NCBI RefSeq assembly: GCF_023016005.1 | Contig: NZ_JALKAZ010000002.1 | Span: 427,276 to 491,275 of the forward strand | DNA from: Erythrobacter sp. F6033 | GTDB taxonomy: Bacteria; Pseudomonadota; Alphaproteobacteria; Sphingomonadales; Sphingomonadaceae | Reading direction: 5' to 3' | Length of the DNA: 64,000 bases | Shown here: piece after piece, positions 36,017 through 44,741 of the stretch | Layout: every line of letters starts with the position of its first letter | How positions within the stretch are numbered: the stretch's first letter is position 1 | Program-made: the position numbers and the translations under genes | The notes under the pieces: model-generated | The model's database searches: none | Told to the model about the DNA's origin: nothing | The model's input: only the letters and a program-made list of their open reading frames with translations

Positions 36017-36525
36017 CACAGATCGTCCCCGCTGCGGCGATAGGTGACGAAGGAATAGGCCGGTCGGTCGCCCTCGGCGGCATGATCCTCGCGCGCTGCC
36101 ACTTCCCATTCCGCACCAAGCGGCTTCATAAAGGTGTCGCCTTTGAAATCGGCGTGAATTTCGGTGACTTCGATGCGGTGGGCGAGCGGGCGAAACACAT
36201 CATAGATCGCCGCTCCGCCGACGACGGCAATTTCGCCTGTGTCATTGCCTTGGCTCGCCAAAGCCAACGCGTCTGCGGCCGATCCGACCACTTCCGCGCC
36301 TTCGCTGTCCCAGCGTTCTTTGTGGGTCAGCACGATATGGCGGCGACCGGGCAGAAGACCGGGCAAACTCTCGAATGTCTTGCGGCCCATCACCATCGGT
36401 TTGCGCATGGTAAGCGCCTTGAACCGCTTTAAGTCAGCGGGAAGGTGCCACGGCAGACTGCCTTCATAGCCAATCGCGCCATTGGCGGCGCGCGCATAGA
36501 TCAAGACGATTTCAGGTTCTGACAT
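36016..36525 (-). CDS. folA: Dihydrofolate reductase
   Basis: 169 residues. FolA reduces dihydrofolate to tetrahydrofolate with NADPH. Family motifs: ANGAIGYEGSLPWHLPADLKRFK, with the catalytic acid Asp near residue 31, KPMVMGRKTFESLPGLLPGR and EIAVVGGAAIYDVF. It is the target of trimethoprim. It overlaps the next gene (M19 dipeptidase) by 1 base and follows purK by 5 bases, within a packed minus-strand run. Confidence 0.97.
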   Translation of the reverse strand: MSEPEIVLIYARAANGAIGYEGSLPWHLPADLKRFKALTMRKPMVMGRKTFESLPGLLPGRRHIVLTHKERWDSEGAEVVGSAADALALASQGNDTGEIAVVGGAAIYDVFRPLAHRIEVTEIHADFKGDTFMKPLGAEWEVAAREDHAAEGDRPAYSFVTYRRSGDDL

Positions 36526-36530
36526 CAGGC

Positions 36531-37610
36531 TCAGGGCGCTTCGTGGCTTACCCGCGTTACATGGCCCATCTTGCGCCCGTCGCGCGCCTCGCGTTTGCCA
36601 TAGAGATGCAAATGCGGCTCGCCCTCTTCGGTCAGCATTTGATGCGCGGTGAGAGCATCTTCGCCGACGATATTGCGCATATCGACGCTCGCAAAGCGGG
36701 TCGCTGTGCCGCCCAATGGCAGGTCAGCAATGGCACGGATATGGTTTTCGAACTGGCTCGTCGCGGAGGCCTCAATAGTCCAATGCCCCGAGTTATGAAC
36801 GCGCGGGGCCATTTCGTTGAAGATTGGGCCAGACTTGGTCGCGAAAAATTCGAGGGTCAGCACCCCGACATAGCGCAATGCCTCAGCGGTTTTGGCAGCG
36901 ATGGCCCGCGCTTCTTCGACTTGCGCTTCGACAAGCTCGCCCGCTGGCAGAACGGAATGCACCAACATGCCGCCCTCGTGCGTGTTGGCCGAACTGTCCC
37001 AGAACCGAACCTCTCCATCGCGCGAACGCACGAGGATCACCGAAAATTCGGTCTCGAAATTGACCATGCCTTCGTAAATACAAGTGCGGCCCGGGAAGCG
37101 CACGCCTTCCGCCTCATGCGCGGACATGATCCGCCACTGGCCTTTGCCGTCATAGCCATCGCGTGCAGTTTTGAGGATGCCGGGCGACCCGACGCGGTCA
37201 ATAGCGCGCGCCAAATCGTCATCGCTGTCGACCCGGGCATAAGGCGCGCATTTCGCGCCGAGCAGTTCGACGAATTGCTTTTCGTTAAGCCGGTCTTGGG
37301 CGATGCCAAGGGCCTTTGGATGCGGCGCGAGCAGGTTTTCCGGGATTGCTTCGACCGCGGACAGCGGAACGTTTTCGAACTCCCACGTCACCACATCGCA
37401 TCGTGAAGCAAACGCCGCCAGGGCCTCTTTTTCGCCCCAGCCATTCTCGAAAAAGTCATCGCAGGCAGACGCTGCGACATTATCGCCCGCTGGCGCATAG
37501 CCGATCACGCGGTAGCCAAGCTGGATCGCGGCCATCGCCATCATCCGGCCCAGTTGGCCGCCGCCAAGAATGCCGATGGTCGAACCGGGAGGGAGGGGTG
37601 CCGTGCCCAT
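36531..37610 (-). CDS. purK: N5-carboxyaminoimidazole ribonucleotide synthase
   Basis: 359 residues from the ATG at 37610, which shares one base with the purE stop (TGATG). PurK is the ATP-grasp enzyme that carboxylates AIR with bicarbonate in purine synthesis. The N-terminal loop is TIGILGGGQLGRMMAMAA, followed by FENVPLSAVE, ILKTARDGYDGKGQWR, EMAPRVHNSGHWTIEA and SQFENHIRAI. It is coupled to purE, its partner in the two-step CO2 fixation. Confidence 0.98.
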   Translation of the reverse strand: MGTAPLPPGSTIGILGGGQLGRMMAMAAIQLGYRVIGYAPAGDNVAASACDDFFENGWGEKEALAAFASRCDVVTWEFENVPLSAVEAIPENLLAPHPKALGIAQDRLNEKQFVELLGAKCAPYARVDSDDDLARAIDRVGSPGILKTARDGYDGKGQWRIMSAHEAEGVRFPGRTCIYEGMVNFETEFSVILVRSRDGEVRFWDSSANTHEGGMLVHSVLPAGELVEAQVEEARAIAAKTAEALRYVGVLTLEFFATKSGPIFNEMAPRVHNSGHWTIEASATSQFENHIRAIADLPLGGTATRFASVDMRNIVGEDALTAHQMLTEEGEPHLHLYGKREARDGRKMGHVTRVSHEAP

Positions 37611-38104
37611 CAGTCGACGGGCGTTTCTGCGACGTCGGCACTGCGCGCGGCACGCCAATCTTGAAGCCGCTGCGAAAGATCATCATCGGATAGTGCGAGG
37701 ATCGCAGCGGCCATTAGGCCCGCGTTCTTCGCGCCCGCTTCGCCAATCGCCAAGGTGCCGACCGGAATGCCGCCGGGCATTTGCGCAATCGACAACAGAC
37801 TGTCCCATCCAGAAAGCGCCTTGGACTGAACGGGTACACCCAAAACGGGCAAGTGCGTCATCGCGGCGATCATACCGGGAAGGTGGGCGGCGCCTCCTGC
37901 GCCAGCAATGATCACATCGAACCCTTCGCCTTCCGCGCCTTTGGCAAAAGCACTCATCCGGTCGGGTGTGCGGTGGGCCGAAACGATGCGCGCCTCATGC
38001 TCGACTTCAAGCTCGCTCAAAACCTCGCAGGCGAGCTTCATGGTTGGCCAGTCGGACTGGCTGCCCATCACGATTGCGACTTTTGCGCCCCCATCTTTTG
38101 GCAT
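37610..38104 (-). CDS. purE: N5-carboxyaminoimidazole ribonucleotide mutase
   Basis: 164 residues. PurE moves the carboxyl group of N5-CAIR to give CAIR. Motifs: [39 protein letters not shown], then [18 protein letters not shown]. The length matches class I PurE. It lies 14 bases after gpmA and overlaps purK by 1 base. Confidence 0.98.
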   Translation of the reverse strand: MPKDGGAKVAIVMGSQSDWPTMKLACEVLSELEVEHEARIVSAHRTPDRMSAFAKGAEGEGFDVIIAGAGGAAHLPGMIAAMTHLPVLGVPVQSKALSGWDSLLSIAQMPGGIPVGTLAIGEAGAKNAGLMAAAILALSDDDLSQRLQDWRAARSADVAETPVD

Positions 38105-38118
38105 CCGCCCCGTGTCCC

Positions 38119-38805
38119 TCAGCTGTCTTTCAGATAGTACCGTTCGCCCGGCACCATATTGTCATCGAAATCATAAATGATCGGCTGTCCGGTCGGGATT
38201 TCCAAACCGGTAATGTCGTCGTCGGAAATGCCTGACAGGTGTTTCACTAGTGCTCGCAGCGAATTGCCATGTGCTGAAATGATGACTGTTTCGCCGCTGG
38301 CCAGCACTGGCAAGATGTCGCTTTCCCAATAGGGCAGGACGCGCTCGATCGTGAGTTTGAGGCTTTCGGTGTAAGGCACATCGATGCCCTCATATCGCGG
38401 ATCAGCGCCGGGATCATATTCGCTGCCCGGCTCCATCGGCGGCGGCGGTGTGTCAAAACTGCGGCGCCAGATGTGCACTTGCTCATCGCCGTGCTTGTCG
38501 CGCGTTTCCTGTTTGTTGAGACCGGTAAGCCCGCCATAGTGCCGCTCGTTCAGGCGCCAATCCTTCGTAACCGGAAGCCACAGCCGCCCCGCTTCGCCGA
38601 GCGCCAGATTGAGCGTTTTGATCGCGCGGGTTTGGAGTGAGGTGAAGCAAGTCGTCGGCAAGACGCCTTTGTCTTTCATCAAAGCGCCTGCGGCTTTGGC
38701 CTCTTCGATACCCTTCTCTGTCAGGTCGACATCCCACCAGCCGGTGAATCGGTTTTCAAGGTTCCACAGGCTCTGACCGTGGCGAACAAGAATAAGCTTA
38801 GGCAT
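38119..38805 (-). CDS. gpmA: 2,3-bisphosphoglycerate-dependent phosphoglycerate mutase
   Basis: 228 residues. The glycolytic enzyme interconverts 3- and 2-phosphoglycerate through a phospho-His. The RHG motif is [31 protein letters not shown] and the second His in [16 protein letters not shown] complete the active site. A GGAG ribosome binding site precedes the ATG. It begins the long minus-strand gene series leading to purEK. Confidence 0.97.
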   Translation of the reverse strand: MPKLILVRHGQSLWNLENRFTGWWDVDLTEKGIEEAKAAGALMKDKGVLPTTCFTSLQTRAIKTLNLALGEAGRLWLPVTKDWRLNERHYGGLTGLNKQETRDKHGDEQVHIWRRSFDTPPPPMEPGSEYDPGADPRYEGIDVPYTESLKLTIERVLPYWESDILPVLASGETVIISAHGNSLRALVKHLSGISDDDITGLEIPTGQPIIYDFDDNMVPGERYYLKDS

Positions 38806-38857
38806 TTTTTCTCCGGTCGAGCGGGCGGTTGCGCCCGTTGCAAATCACAAAGAGGCA

Positions 38858-39007
38858 CTAGCCCCCGGCTTCGTCCTTGGAAACCCTGTTATCGTCCGAT
38901 TCGCTCTGGATTGCGCGCCCTTGCGCCTTTCGCCGCCGCAGGTTTTCGCGCAGTTTCGCCGCCAAGCGCTCCTCGCGCGACAGATTCTTGCTTGTCTCTT
39001 CATTCAT
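38858..39007 (-). CDS. Small basic protein of sphingomonad type, unknown function
   Basis: 49 residues from the ATG at 39007; ATGs further upstream would give a longer, less likely form. The core REERLAAKLRENLRRRKAQ is strongly charged and helical and recalls small conserved proteins seen next to housekeeping genes in Sphingomonadales; this is recognition from memory. The C-terminus is acidic. No function is known. It lies between gpmA (52 bases downstream, same strand) and tRNA-Thr. Confidence 0.62.
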   Translation of the reverse strand: MNEETSKNLSREERLAAKLRENLRRRKAQGRAIQSESDDNRVSKDEAGG

Positions 39008-39097
39008 GCGCAACCCATTGCCGTTAAGTGCGCGATGGTTCAAGGATGGCTTGACAAGACGCGCTGCCCCAACGATAGGCGCGCGTCTCGAAAGAGG

Positions 39098-39172
39098 GCC
39101 GCGGTAGCTCAGTGGTAGAGCGCGTCATTGGTAATGACGAGGCCGAGAGTTCAATTCTCTCTCGTGGCACCA
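39098..39172 (+). tRNA. tRNA-Thr (anticodon GGT)
   Basis: 75 bases including the encoded CCA. Acceptor GCCGCGG pairs with TCGTGGC. The D-stem is GCTC/GAGC. The anticodon stem is CGTCA/TGACG with loop TTGGTAA and anticodon GGT at 39130-39132. The T-arm is GAGAG-TTCAATT-CTCTC. It reads ACC and ACT codons. A T-rich stretch follows immediately. Confidence 0.97.
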
Positions 39173-39238
39173 TTTCTTTTTATTTTGGTTTCCGTATCCC
39201 AGCCGGGATGCGATGTCCGCCCCCGGTGGTTCTGGGCG

Positions 39239-39991
39239 TTATAAAGATTGCCCATCATCGAGCACAAAATCGGCCCCGGTTACAAATTCTGCTGCGTCGG
39301 AGCATAGGAAAAGCAGGGGGCCGTCCAGTCCTTCCTGGCCCATCAACCGGCGCTTTGGGAAACGATTGATCTGTTTCTGGCCATGTTCGGTATCAAACCA
39401 TTCATCGTTTATGGCCGTGCGGATGTAGCCGGGCGAGATAGTGTTCACGCAGATCCCAGCGCGCGCCCATTCTTTGGCCATACTGCGCGCAGCTTGCACT
39501 ACGCCCGCTTTGCTGGCGGAATAGGCGACAAGGCCCGGTGAGGGCTCGAACGCTGTAATCGAAGCGATCATCACAATCCGGCCATTGGGCACGCCAGCGG
39601 CGATCATCCGTTTCGCGCCTTCGCGGGCGGTGAGGATCGCGCCCTTTAGATTGATCGAAAGCGTCCGTTCGATTTCTTCTTCGCTGGTTTCGGTTGCCAT
39701 ACCTGCTCCGTCTATTCCGGCATTGGCGACCACGGTGTTGATCGTTCCGAAGCCGTCCTCAGCGGCGTCGAAACCCGCTATGATGTCGGCTTCGCGACCG
39801 ACGTCCATCTCTACTGCACAGGCCTGCGCCCCAATCTCGTCTGCCAAAGCTGTGAGCCGGTCTTTGCGCCGTGCGCCAAGCGCAACATTCGCCCCGTTTG
39901 CTGCCAAAATGCGCCCAAATCGTGAGCCAAGGCCCGAAGACGCGCCGGTGATGAGCGCATTGCGCCCGCTAAGATCAACTGAAAGTGTCAT
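39239..39991 (-). CDS. SDR family oxidoreductase
   Basis: 250 residues from the ATG at 39991, which has AGGAAG 7 bases upstream; a longer in-frame extension is not supported. A classical short-chain dehydrogenase with TGASSGLG (cofactor), NAG in VANAGIDGAG, a Ser in IASITAFE and Tyr-x3-Lys in AYSASKAG. The end, FVTGADFVLDDGQSL, is typical. The substrate is unknown. The divergent acyl-CoA dehydrogenase 113 bases away suggests lipid or acyl-CoA catabolism. Confidence 0.93.
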   Translation of the reverse strand: MTLSVDLSGRNALITGASSGLGSRFGRILAANGANVALGARRKDRLTALADEIGAQACAVEMDVGREADIIAGFDAAEDGFGTINTVVANAGIDGAGMATETSEEEIERTLSINLKGAILTAREGAKRMIAAGVPNGRIVMIASITAFEPSPGLVAYSASKAGVVQAARSMAKEWARAGICVNTISPGYIRTAINDEWFDTEHGQKQINRFPKRRLMGQEGLDGPLLFLCSDAAEFVTGADFVLDDGQSL

Positions 39992-40104
39992 GGATCGCTT
40001 CCTAAAGACACAGCACGCTTCGCGTCGATAGCTTTCGCACTTCACGCGGCTCATCCAAATGCGCTAGGCCAGCGGCAATCTTGGCTAGAAATGTAAGGGC
40101 CCTC

Positions 40105-41274
40105 ATGCATTTTCAACTGACTGACGAGCAGCGCGATCTGCAGGAAACCGCTCGCAAATTTGCCCGCGCGGAATTGCCGGATCTCGCCCGAGATATGGAA
40201 GACAAGGACTATCCCGTCCCGCATGATATGCTGCGCACTTATGGCGAGATGGGTTTTCTCGGCGTCAATTTACCCGAGCAATATGGTGGGTTGGGACTGG
40301 GTCATATCGAGGCGCTGTTGGTGCTTGAAGAATTCGCGCAGATATCCAACGCTGTCGCTTTTCCGGTGTTCGAAGCGCTGACCGGCCCGGTGCGGACCAT
40401 TGAGCGGTTTGGCTCTGATGAAATGAAGGCAAAGATCCTTCCCGAAGTCATCAAAGGTGAGAAAATCGTCGCTGTGTCGATGTCCGAGCCGGATGCAGGC
40501 ACCGCTTTGACCGACCTCAAGACCAAAGCAGTCGCTGATGGCAACGGCTATGTCGTGAATGGCTACAAACGCTGGACCAGCGGCGGCGGGCATTCGGATT
40601 ATTACGTCACCTATTGCCGGTTCAATGATGACGAAGGCGCGAAGGGCATCGGCGCGATCCTTCTCGAAAAAGATATGGAAGGCATGGAGTTCGGCAAGCG
40701 TGAGGAGCTGATGGGCTTTCGCGGAATACCGACTGCCGACTATGCCATCGACAATGTGAAAGTGCCCGGCGAAAACGTCATCATCGGCGCTGGCGGATTT
40801 GGCAAATTGATGAGCGCGTTCGGGCTGGAGCGCTGCGGCAACGCGACGCAAAGCTTGGCCGTGGCTGCGGCGGCTCTGGAGCAGGCGCTAGCATACACCC
40901 AGGAGCGCGAAGCGTTCGGCAAGCCGATAGTCGATTTTCAGGCGGTGCAGTTAAAGCTCGCCGAAATGGCAATGAAGGTGGAGGCGGCGCGCCTGCTCAT
41001 CCACCGCGCGGCAGTCAACGCGTCCAGTAACGAAGATGCTCTGCCAAGCGTCTACGAAAGCTCGGTCGCCAAATGCTATGCGAATGAAATTGTACGCGAA
41101 GTCACCGCGCTCGGGATGCAGGTGATGGGCGGTTACGGCTACCACAAAGACTATGGCATGGAGCAGCGCCTGCGCGATGCCTATGCGTGGGGCATCGCGG
41201 GCGGAGCCATTGATGTGCAAAAGACGAATATCGCCGCGGCGATGATCGGGCGGCGGTTTAATCAGCGCAAATAG
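40105..41274 (+). CDS. Acyl-CoA dehydrogenase family protein, isovaleryl-type catalytic Glu position
   Basis: 389 residues from the ATG at 40105 (a TTG at 40081 is in frame). Three-domain ACAD fold: helical N-terminus (FQLTDEQRDLQETARKFA), a middle beta domain with AVSMSEPDAGTALTDLKT and KRWTSGGG, and a C-terminal helical domain with TQEREAFGKPIVDFQAVQ and QVMGGYGYHKDYGMEQRLRD. At the position where most ACADs have the catalytic Glu (YEGT) it reads IAGGAID, with no Glu. Instead Glu242 lies in FGLERCG, the position used by isovaleryl-CoA and long-chain dehydrogenases. Electrons would pass to ETF, encoded at 21.6-23.3 kb. Confidence 0.93.
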   Translation: MHFQLTDEQRDLQETARKFARAELPDLARDMEDKDYPVPHDMLRTYGEMGFLGVNLPEQYGGLGLGHIEALLVLEEFAQISNAVAFPVFEALTGPVRTIERFGSDEMKAKILPEVIKGEKIVAVSMSEPDAGTALTDLKTKAVADGNGYVVNGYKRWTSGGGHSDYYVTYCRFNDDEGAKGIGAILLEKDMEGMEFGKREELMGFRGIPTADYAIDNVKVPGENVIIGAGGFGKLMSAFGLERCGNATQSLAVAAAALEQALAYTQEREAFGKPIVDFQAVQLKLAEMAMKVEAARLLIHRAAVNASSNEDALPSVYESSVAKCYANEIVREVTALGMQVMGGYGYHKDYGMEQRLRDAYAWGIAGGAIDVQKTNIAAAMIGRRFNQRK

Positions 41275-41322
41275 AGCGCTTTGCGCTTGCGCAGGCTCGC
41301 TGTGTTGCTCATGTAAGGCGGT

Positions 41323-41850
41323 ATGGAAGAGACCGCATCTGAACCAACCACGCCTATCATAGCCAAGAAATTGGCTGATGAAGCAGAGCTCACGCAGCTC
41401 CACCCGAACTACAAAACCGCACTGCGTGTCACGGCGACGCTCACATCAATCCCGTTTGTAATCGGCGCGCTGGTGCTTGAAGGGGCGCTGCAGGGGGAAT
41501 CGCCGCTGCCTTTTGGTGTCATCATCGGCGTTGTCGTCTTCCTTGCATTGATCTTCATCATCCGCTTGCCATCGCGCCGCTATGCCGCGCGTGGGTATCA
41601 GATCAGCGCCGACCGGCTGCGCGTGGTGCGCGGCATATTGTGGCGTTCCGACACGGTTGTCCCATTCGGCAGGGTCCAGCATATCGATGTGGACCAAGGG
41701 CCGCTCGACCGGTTTTTCGATATTGCCACTTTGACGTTGCACACCGCAGGCAATCACAACGCATCGGTTCATTTGCCCGGCCTCGGCCATGAGCTGGCGA
41801 CCGAGATGCGTGAGGAAATCCGCGCGCATATCAAACAGGAAAGCATGTGA
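41323..41850 (+). CDS. PH domain (DUF304/bPH2) membrane protein, YdbS-like
   Basis: 175 residues. A short cytoplasmic N-terminus, two membrane helices (about 45-65 and 68-88), then a bacterial PH-like domain (GYQISADRLRVVRGILWRSD, PFGRVQHIDVDQGPLDRFF). This is the YdbS pattern; the partner YdbT-like protein follows with a 4-base overlap (GTGA). Function is unknown; paired PH-domain membrane proteins affect resistance to some antimicrobials in Bacillus. Confidence 0.9.
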   Translation: MEETASEPTTPIIAKKLADEAELTQLHPNYKTALRVTATLTSIPFVIGALVLEGALQGESPLPFGVIIGVVVFLALIFIIRLPSRRYAARGYQISADRLRVVRGILWRSDTVVPFGRVQHIDVDQGPLDRFFDIATLTLHTAGNHNASVHLPGLGHELATEMREEIRAHIKQESM

Positions 41851-43391
41851 CCGAGCCGTCGCCTACACAAAGCGCCGGCCAACGAACCGCGCCATTGAGT
41901 GTTCTGGTCGGCGCGCTGGCTGGCATCAGGAACGCGATCTTTCCAGCGGTGGCCGCGACATTCGGCACCGGTATGAGCGGCTGGGGCCTGTATATCGGCT
42001 TTGGTATCGGATTGCTGATCGTCCTTATTGGCGCGATTGCCAGCTACGTAAGCTGGAGACGCCTGACCTACACAATCGGCGCATCGGATATCCGGGTGGA
42101 AAGCGGTGTGTTGAGCCGCGCGGCGCGCTCCGTTCCTTATGAGCGAATCCAGGATGTCAGCCTTGAGCAGAAATTGCTCCCGCGTCTTCTGGGCTTGGTC
42201 GCGGTGAAGTTTGAAACCGGCGCAGGCGGCGGTGAGGATTTAAGCCTCACCTATCTCACCGAAGAGGCTGGCGAAGAGATGCGTCAGCTTGTGCGGGAAC
42301 GCCGCGATTCTGCTGATGAAACCGCGATGGCTGAAAATACGGGCGACGCAACCGAGCGCGAACCGGAACCTGAAGACGAAGCCATATTCGCGATGGGTCC
42401 GGGCCGTTTGTTCAAATTCGGCCTGTTCGAGTTTTCGCTCGCAGTTTTCGCTGTGCTTGCTGGCTTGGCGCAATATGCGGACGGATTTATCGAGATTGGC
42501 GATGCCATCGATATGGCTGGTGGGTGGTTTAGCGACCGCGGCGAAGAAGTCGCTGCACTCAGCATGAGCGTGCAAGTGTTCAGCGCACTCGCAGGATTAT
42601 TTGCTGTCTTCATCGTCGGCTCTGCGACCGGAATGATCCGCGTTTTCACCCGCGAATGGGGGTTCCTGCTTGAGCGCACGGCGCGCGGATTTCGGCGGCG
42701 GCGCGGGTTGTTTACGAAAACCGATGTGGTGATGCCCATTCACCGCGTTCAGGCGCTTACCATCGGCACTCGTATGATCCGGTATAGGTTCGGCTGGCAT
42801 AATTTGAAATTTGTCAGCCTTGCGCAGGATGCTGGTTCCTCCAATCACGTTGTCGCGCCGTTTGCGCGTATGGACGAGATTGCGACGGTGGTCGCAACCG
42901 CTGGTTTCCACCTTCCTGATGAAGCCGCCGATTGGCACCGCGCGAGTGAAGCGTATCGCACGGACAGCATGATCATCGATTCGCTGTTCTTTGTGCTCGC
43001 CGCAATCGTTGCAGGCACTGTGCTCGCGATCGTTAATCCCGACTGGTTCACATTGGTCGTCGCGATATTGCTCACTCTCGCCGCGATCTCGGCGGGCGCG
43101 GCGCTGTATTCGTGGCAATTCAAGCGGCACACTCTCGACGCAACGCAGATCATGGCCCGCGATGGCATTCTATCCCCCAGCAGCAAGATCGCGACCCGAA
43201 CCAAGCTGCATTCGGTAGAAGTCGCTCAAGGGCCGATTGCAAGGCGCCGCGGCTATGCGACGCTGCATTTCGGGCTTGCTGGCGGAGAGTTTTCGATTCC
43301 CGGCATCCCCGTTGAGCGCGCCCGCAAAGTGCGCAGCGAAGTGCTGGAAACGATAGTCGCTACCGACTTTTCAGAACTCGAAAGCGCTTAA
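41847..43391 (+). CDS. PH domain (DUF304) membrane protein, YdbT-like
   Basis: 514 residues with a GTG start overlapping the YdbS-like gene. Six or so membrane helices are arranged in pairs, separated by three PH-like segments (IGASDIRVESGVLSRAARSV, then RGFRRRRGLFTKTDVVMPIH, then DATQIMARDGILSPSSKIA). Each segment has the conserved motif with Q-G/H and a following Arg/Lys. This is the multi-domain partner of the YdbS-like protein. Its stop and the stop of the convergent acetyltransferase share the palindrome TTAA. Confidence 0.9.
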   Translation: MTEPSPTQSAGQRTAPLSVLVGALAGIRNAIFPAVAATFGTGMSGWGLYIGFGIGLLIVLIGAIASYVSWRRLTYTIGASDIRVESGVLSRAARSVPYERIQDVSLEQKLLPRLLGLVAVKFETGAGGGEDLSLTYLTEEAGEEMRQLVRERRDSADETAMAENTGDATEREPEPEDEAIFAMGPGRLFKFGLFEFSLAVFAVLAGLAQYADGFIEIGDAIDMAGGWFSDRGEEVAALSMSVQVFSALAGLFAVFIVGSATGMIRVFTREWGFLLERTARGFRRRRGLFTKTDVVMPIHRVQALTIGTRMIRYRFGWHNLKFVSLAQDAGSSNHVVAPFARMDEIATVVATAGFHLPDEAADWHRASEAYRTDSMIIDSLFFVLAAIVAGTVLAIVNPDWFTLVVAILLTLAAISAGAALYSWQFKRHTLDATQIMARDGILSPSSKIATRTKLHSVEVAQGPIARRRGYATLHFGLAGGEFSIPGIPVERARKVRSEVLETIVATDFSELESA

Positions 43392-43690
43392 GCTCTGAGG
43401 TCTGCCCAGTCAGGGTTCTTGTCGAATTTTCTGGCGACATACGAGCATTGCGGGACGATCTTGAACCCGTGCTCGCGCGCATCCGCGATAAGCCGTTTGA
43501 CCAGCTGCGCTGCTATCCCGCGCCCGCCGATTTCCGGCGGCACGATGGTGTGGGTCGCAACGCGGACGCCTTCTCCTGCTGGTTCCCAATCGAGGTGGCC
43601 AGTGTGTTCTTCCCCGGCGATTTCGGCGACATACCGCCCTCCATGGCCGCGTGCGTGGTGGGTGATGGTGGTTTCGTCTGATGCGCTCAT
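43388..43690 (-). CDS. GNAT-type N-acetyltransferase, small YjdJ-like
   Basis: 100 residues. A minimal Gcn5-like fold: beta strands with GRYVAEIAGEEHTGHLDW, the acetyl-CoA loop PPEIGGRGIAAQLVKRLIAD (R/Q-x-x-G-x-G/A form) and a final strand KIVPQCSYVARKF. This matches the small YjdJ/PF14542 group. The substrate is unknown. The end overlaps the PH-domain gene by 4 bases. The 52-base gap to the next plus-strand gene must hold at least one promoter. Confidence 0.88.
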   Translation of the reverse strand: MSASDETTITHHARGHGGRYVAEIAGEEHTGHLDWEPAGEGVRVATHTIVPPEIGGRGIAAQLVKRLIADAREHGFKIVPQCSYVARKFDKNPDWADLRA

Positions 43691-43742
43691 TGTGTCAGCT
43701 CCTGCTTGCCAGATTATTATGGACCATTAGAGGCGTTGGGTC

Positions 43743-44741
43743 ATGACAAAGTTCCTCTCCGACAATGCAGCCCCTGTCCATCCGAAGGTGTGGGAGGCGA
43801 TGCGCGTGGCCGATGAAGCCGACAATCCGTATGACGGCGATGCGCATTCGGCGCAGCTGGACGAACGGTTTACCGATCTATTCGGACGCGAATGCGCTGG
43901 GCTTTGGGTCGCCACCGGAACAGCGGCGAATTGTCTTGCTCTCGGAACTATGGTGCACCCGCATGGCGCAGTGGTGTGTCACGAAGAGGCTCATATTGAA
44001 GTGGATGAAGGCGGCGCGCCGGGCTTTTACCTTCACGGTGCAAAGCTGATGCTGGCGGGCGGTGAAGGCGCTAAGGTGACGCCGGAGGGCATTGCCGCTC
44101 TGATCGATCCGATCCGTGATGATGTGCATCAGGTGCAGCCGCATGCCATCGCGATCACGCAGGCCAGCGAATATGGCCGGACATACGCGCCTAAGGAAAT
44201 TGCCGCGCTTTCAGCTTTCGCCAAGAAGCGGGGACTGGGCCTTCATATGGACGGTGCGCGCTTTGCCAATTCGGCAGCGTTCTTGGGCGGGTCAGCAGCC
44301 AATGCTGCGGGCAATGTCGACAGCCTCGCATTCGGCTTTATCAAGAATGGCGGAATGAGCGCGGAGGCGGTTGTGCTGTTCGACCCCGAGCAAGCCGCGC
44401 AGGTCAAATACCGCCGCAAGCGGGCGGGTCATTTGCAATGCAAAGGTCGTTATCTCGCCGCTCAAATTCTCGCGATGCTCCATGGTGATCTGTGGCTCGA
44501 AAATGCGCGCCATGCCAATGCAGCGGCGCAGGATATTGCGAGCGGTTGCACAGAGCGTTTGATGCACGCGGTCGAGGCGAACGAGCTGTTTGTGCGGCTC
44601 TCGCCCGAAGAGCGCGAGGCGCTGCGCAGCCAAGGTTTCGAATTCTACGATTGGGGCGACGATGCCGCTCGTTTTGTAACGGCCTGGAACACCCGCGCCG
44701 AGGATGCGAGCGCGCTGGGCAAGGCAATCGCCAGCCTGTGA
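43743..44741 (+). CDS. Beta-eliminating lyase / low-specificity threonine aldolase family protein
   Basis: 332 residues. A PLP-dependent fold type I protein of the Beta_elim_lyase group. N-terminus FLSDNAAPVHPKVWEAM; DNPYDGD; the PLP pocket TGTAANCLAL, then EEAHIEVDEGGAP; LHMDGARFANSAA; and the probable Schiff-base Lys in GFIKNGG. The substrate could be L-threonine, L-allo-threonine or another beta-hydroxy amino acid. It overlaps the EamA transporter gene by 4 bases (GTGA). Confidence 0.9.
   Translation: MTKFLSDNAAPVHPKVWEAMRVADEADNPYDGDAHSAQLDERFTDLFGRECAGLWVATGTAANCLALGTMVHPHGAVVCHEEAHIEVDEGGAPGFYLHGAKLMLAGGEGAKVTPEGIAALIDPIRDDVHQVQPHAIAITQASEYGRTYAPKEIAALSAFAKKRGLGLHMDGARFANSAAFLGGSAANAAGNVDSLAFGFIKNGGMSAEAVVLFDPEQAAQVKYRRKRAGHLQCKGRYLAAQILAMLHGDLWLENARHANAAAQDIASGCTERLMHAVEANELFVRLSPEEREALRSQGFEFYDWGDDAARFVTAWNTRAEDASALGKAIASL

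Noticed and set aside
39098..39238. tRNA-Thr as a possible integration site for a mobile island
   Set aside because: I see no repeated copy of the tRNA 3' end and no integrase; neighbouring genes are ordinary chromosomal genes.
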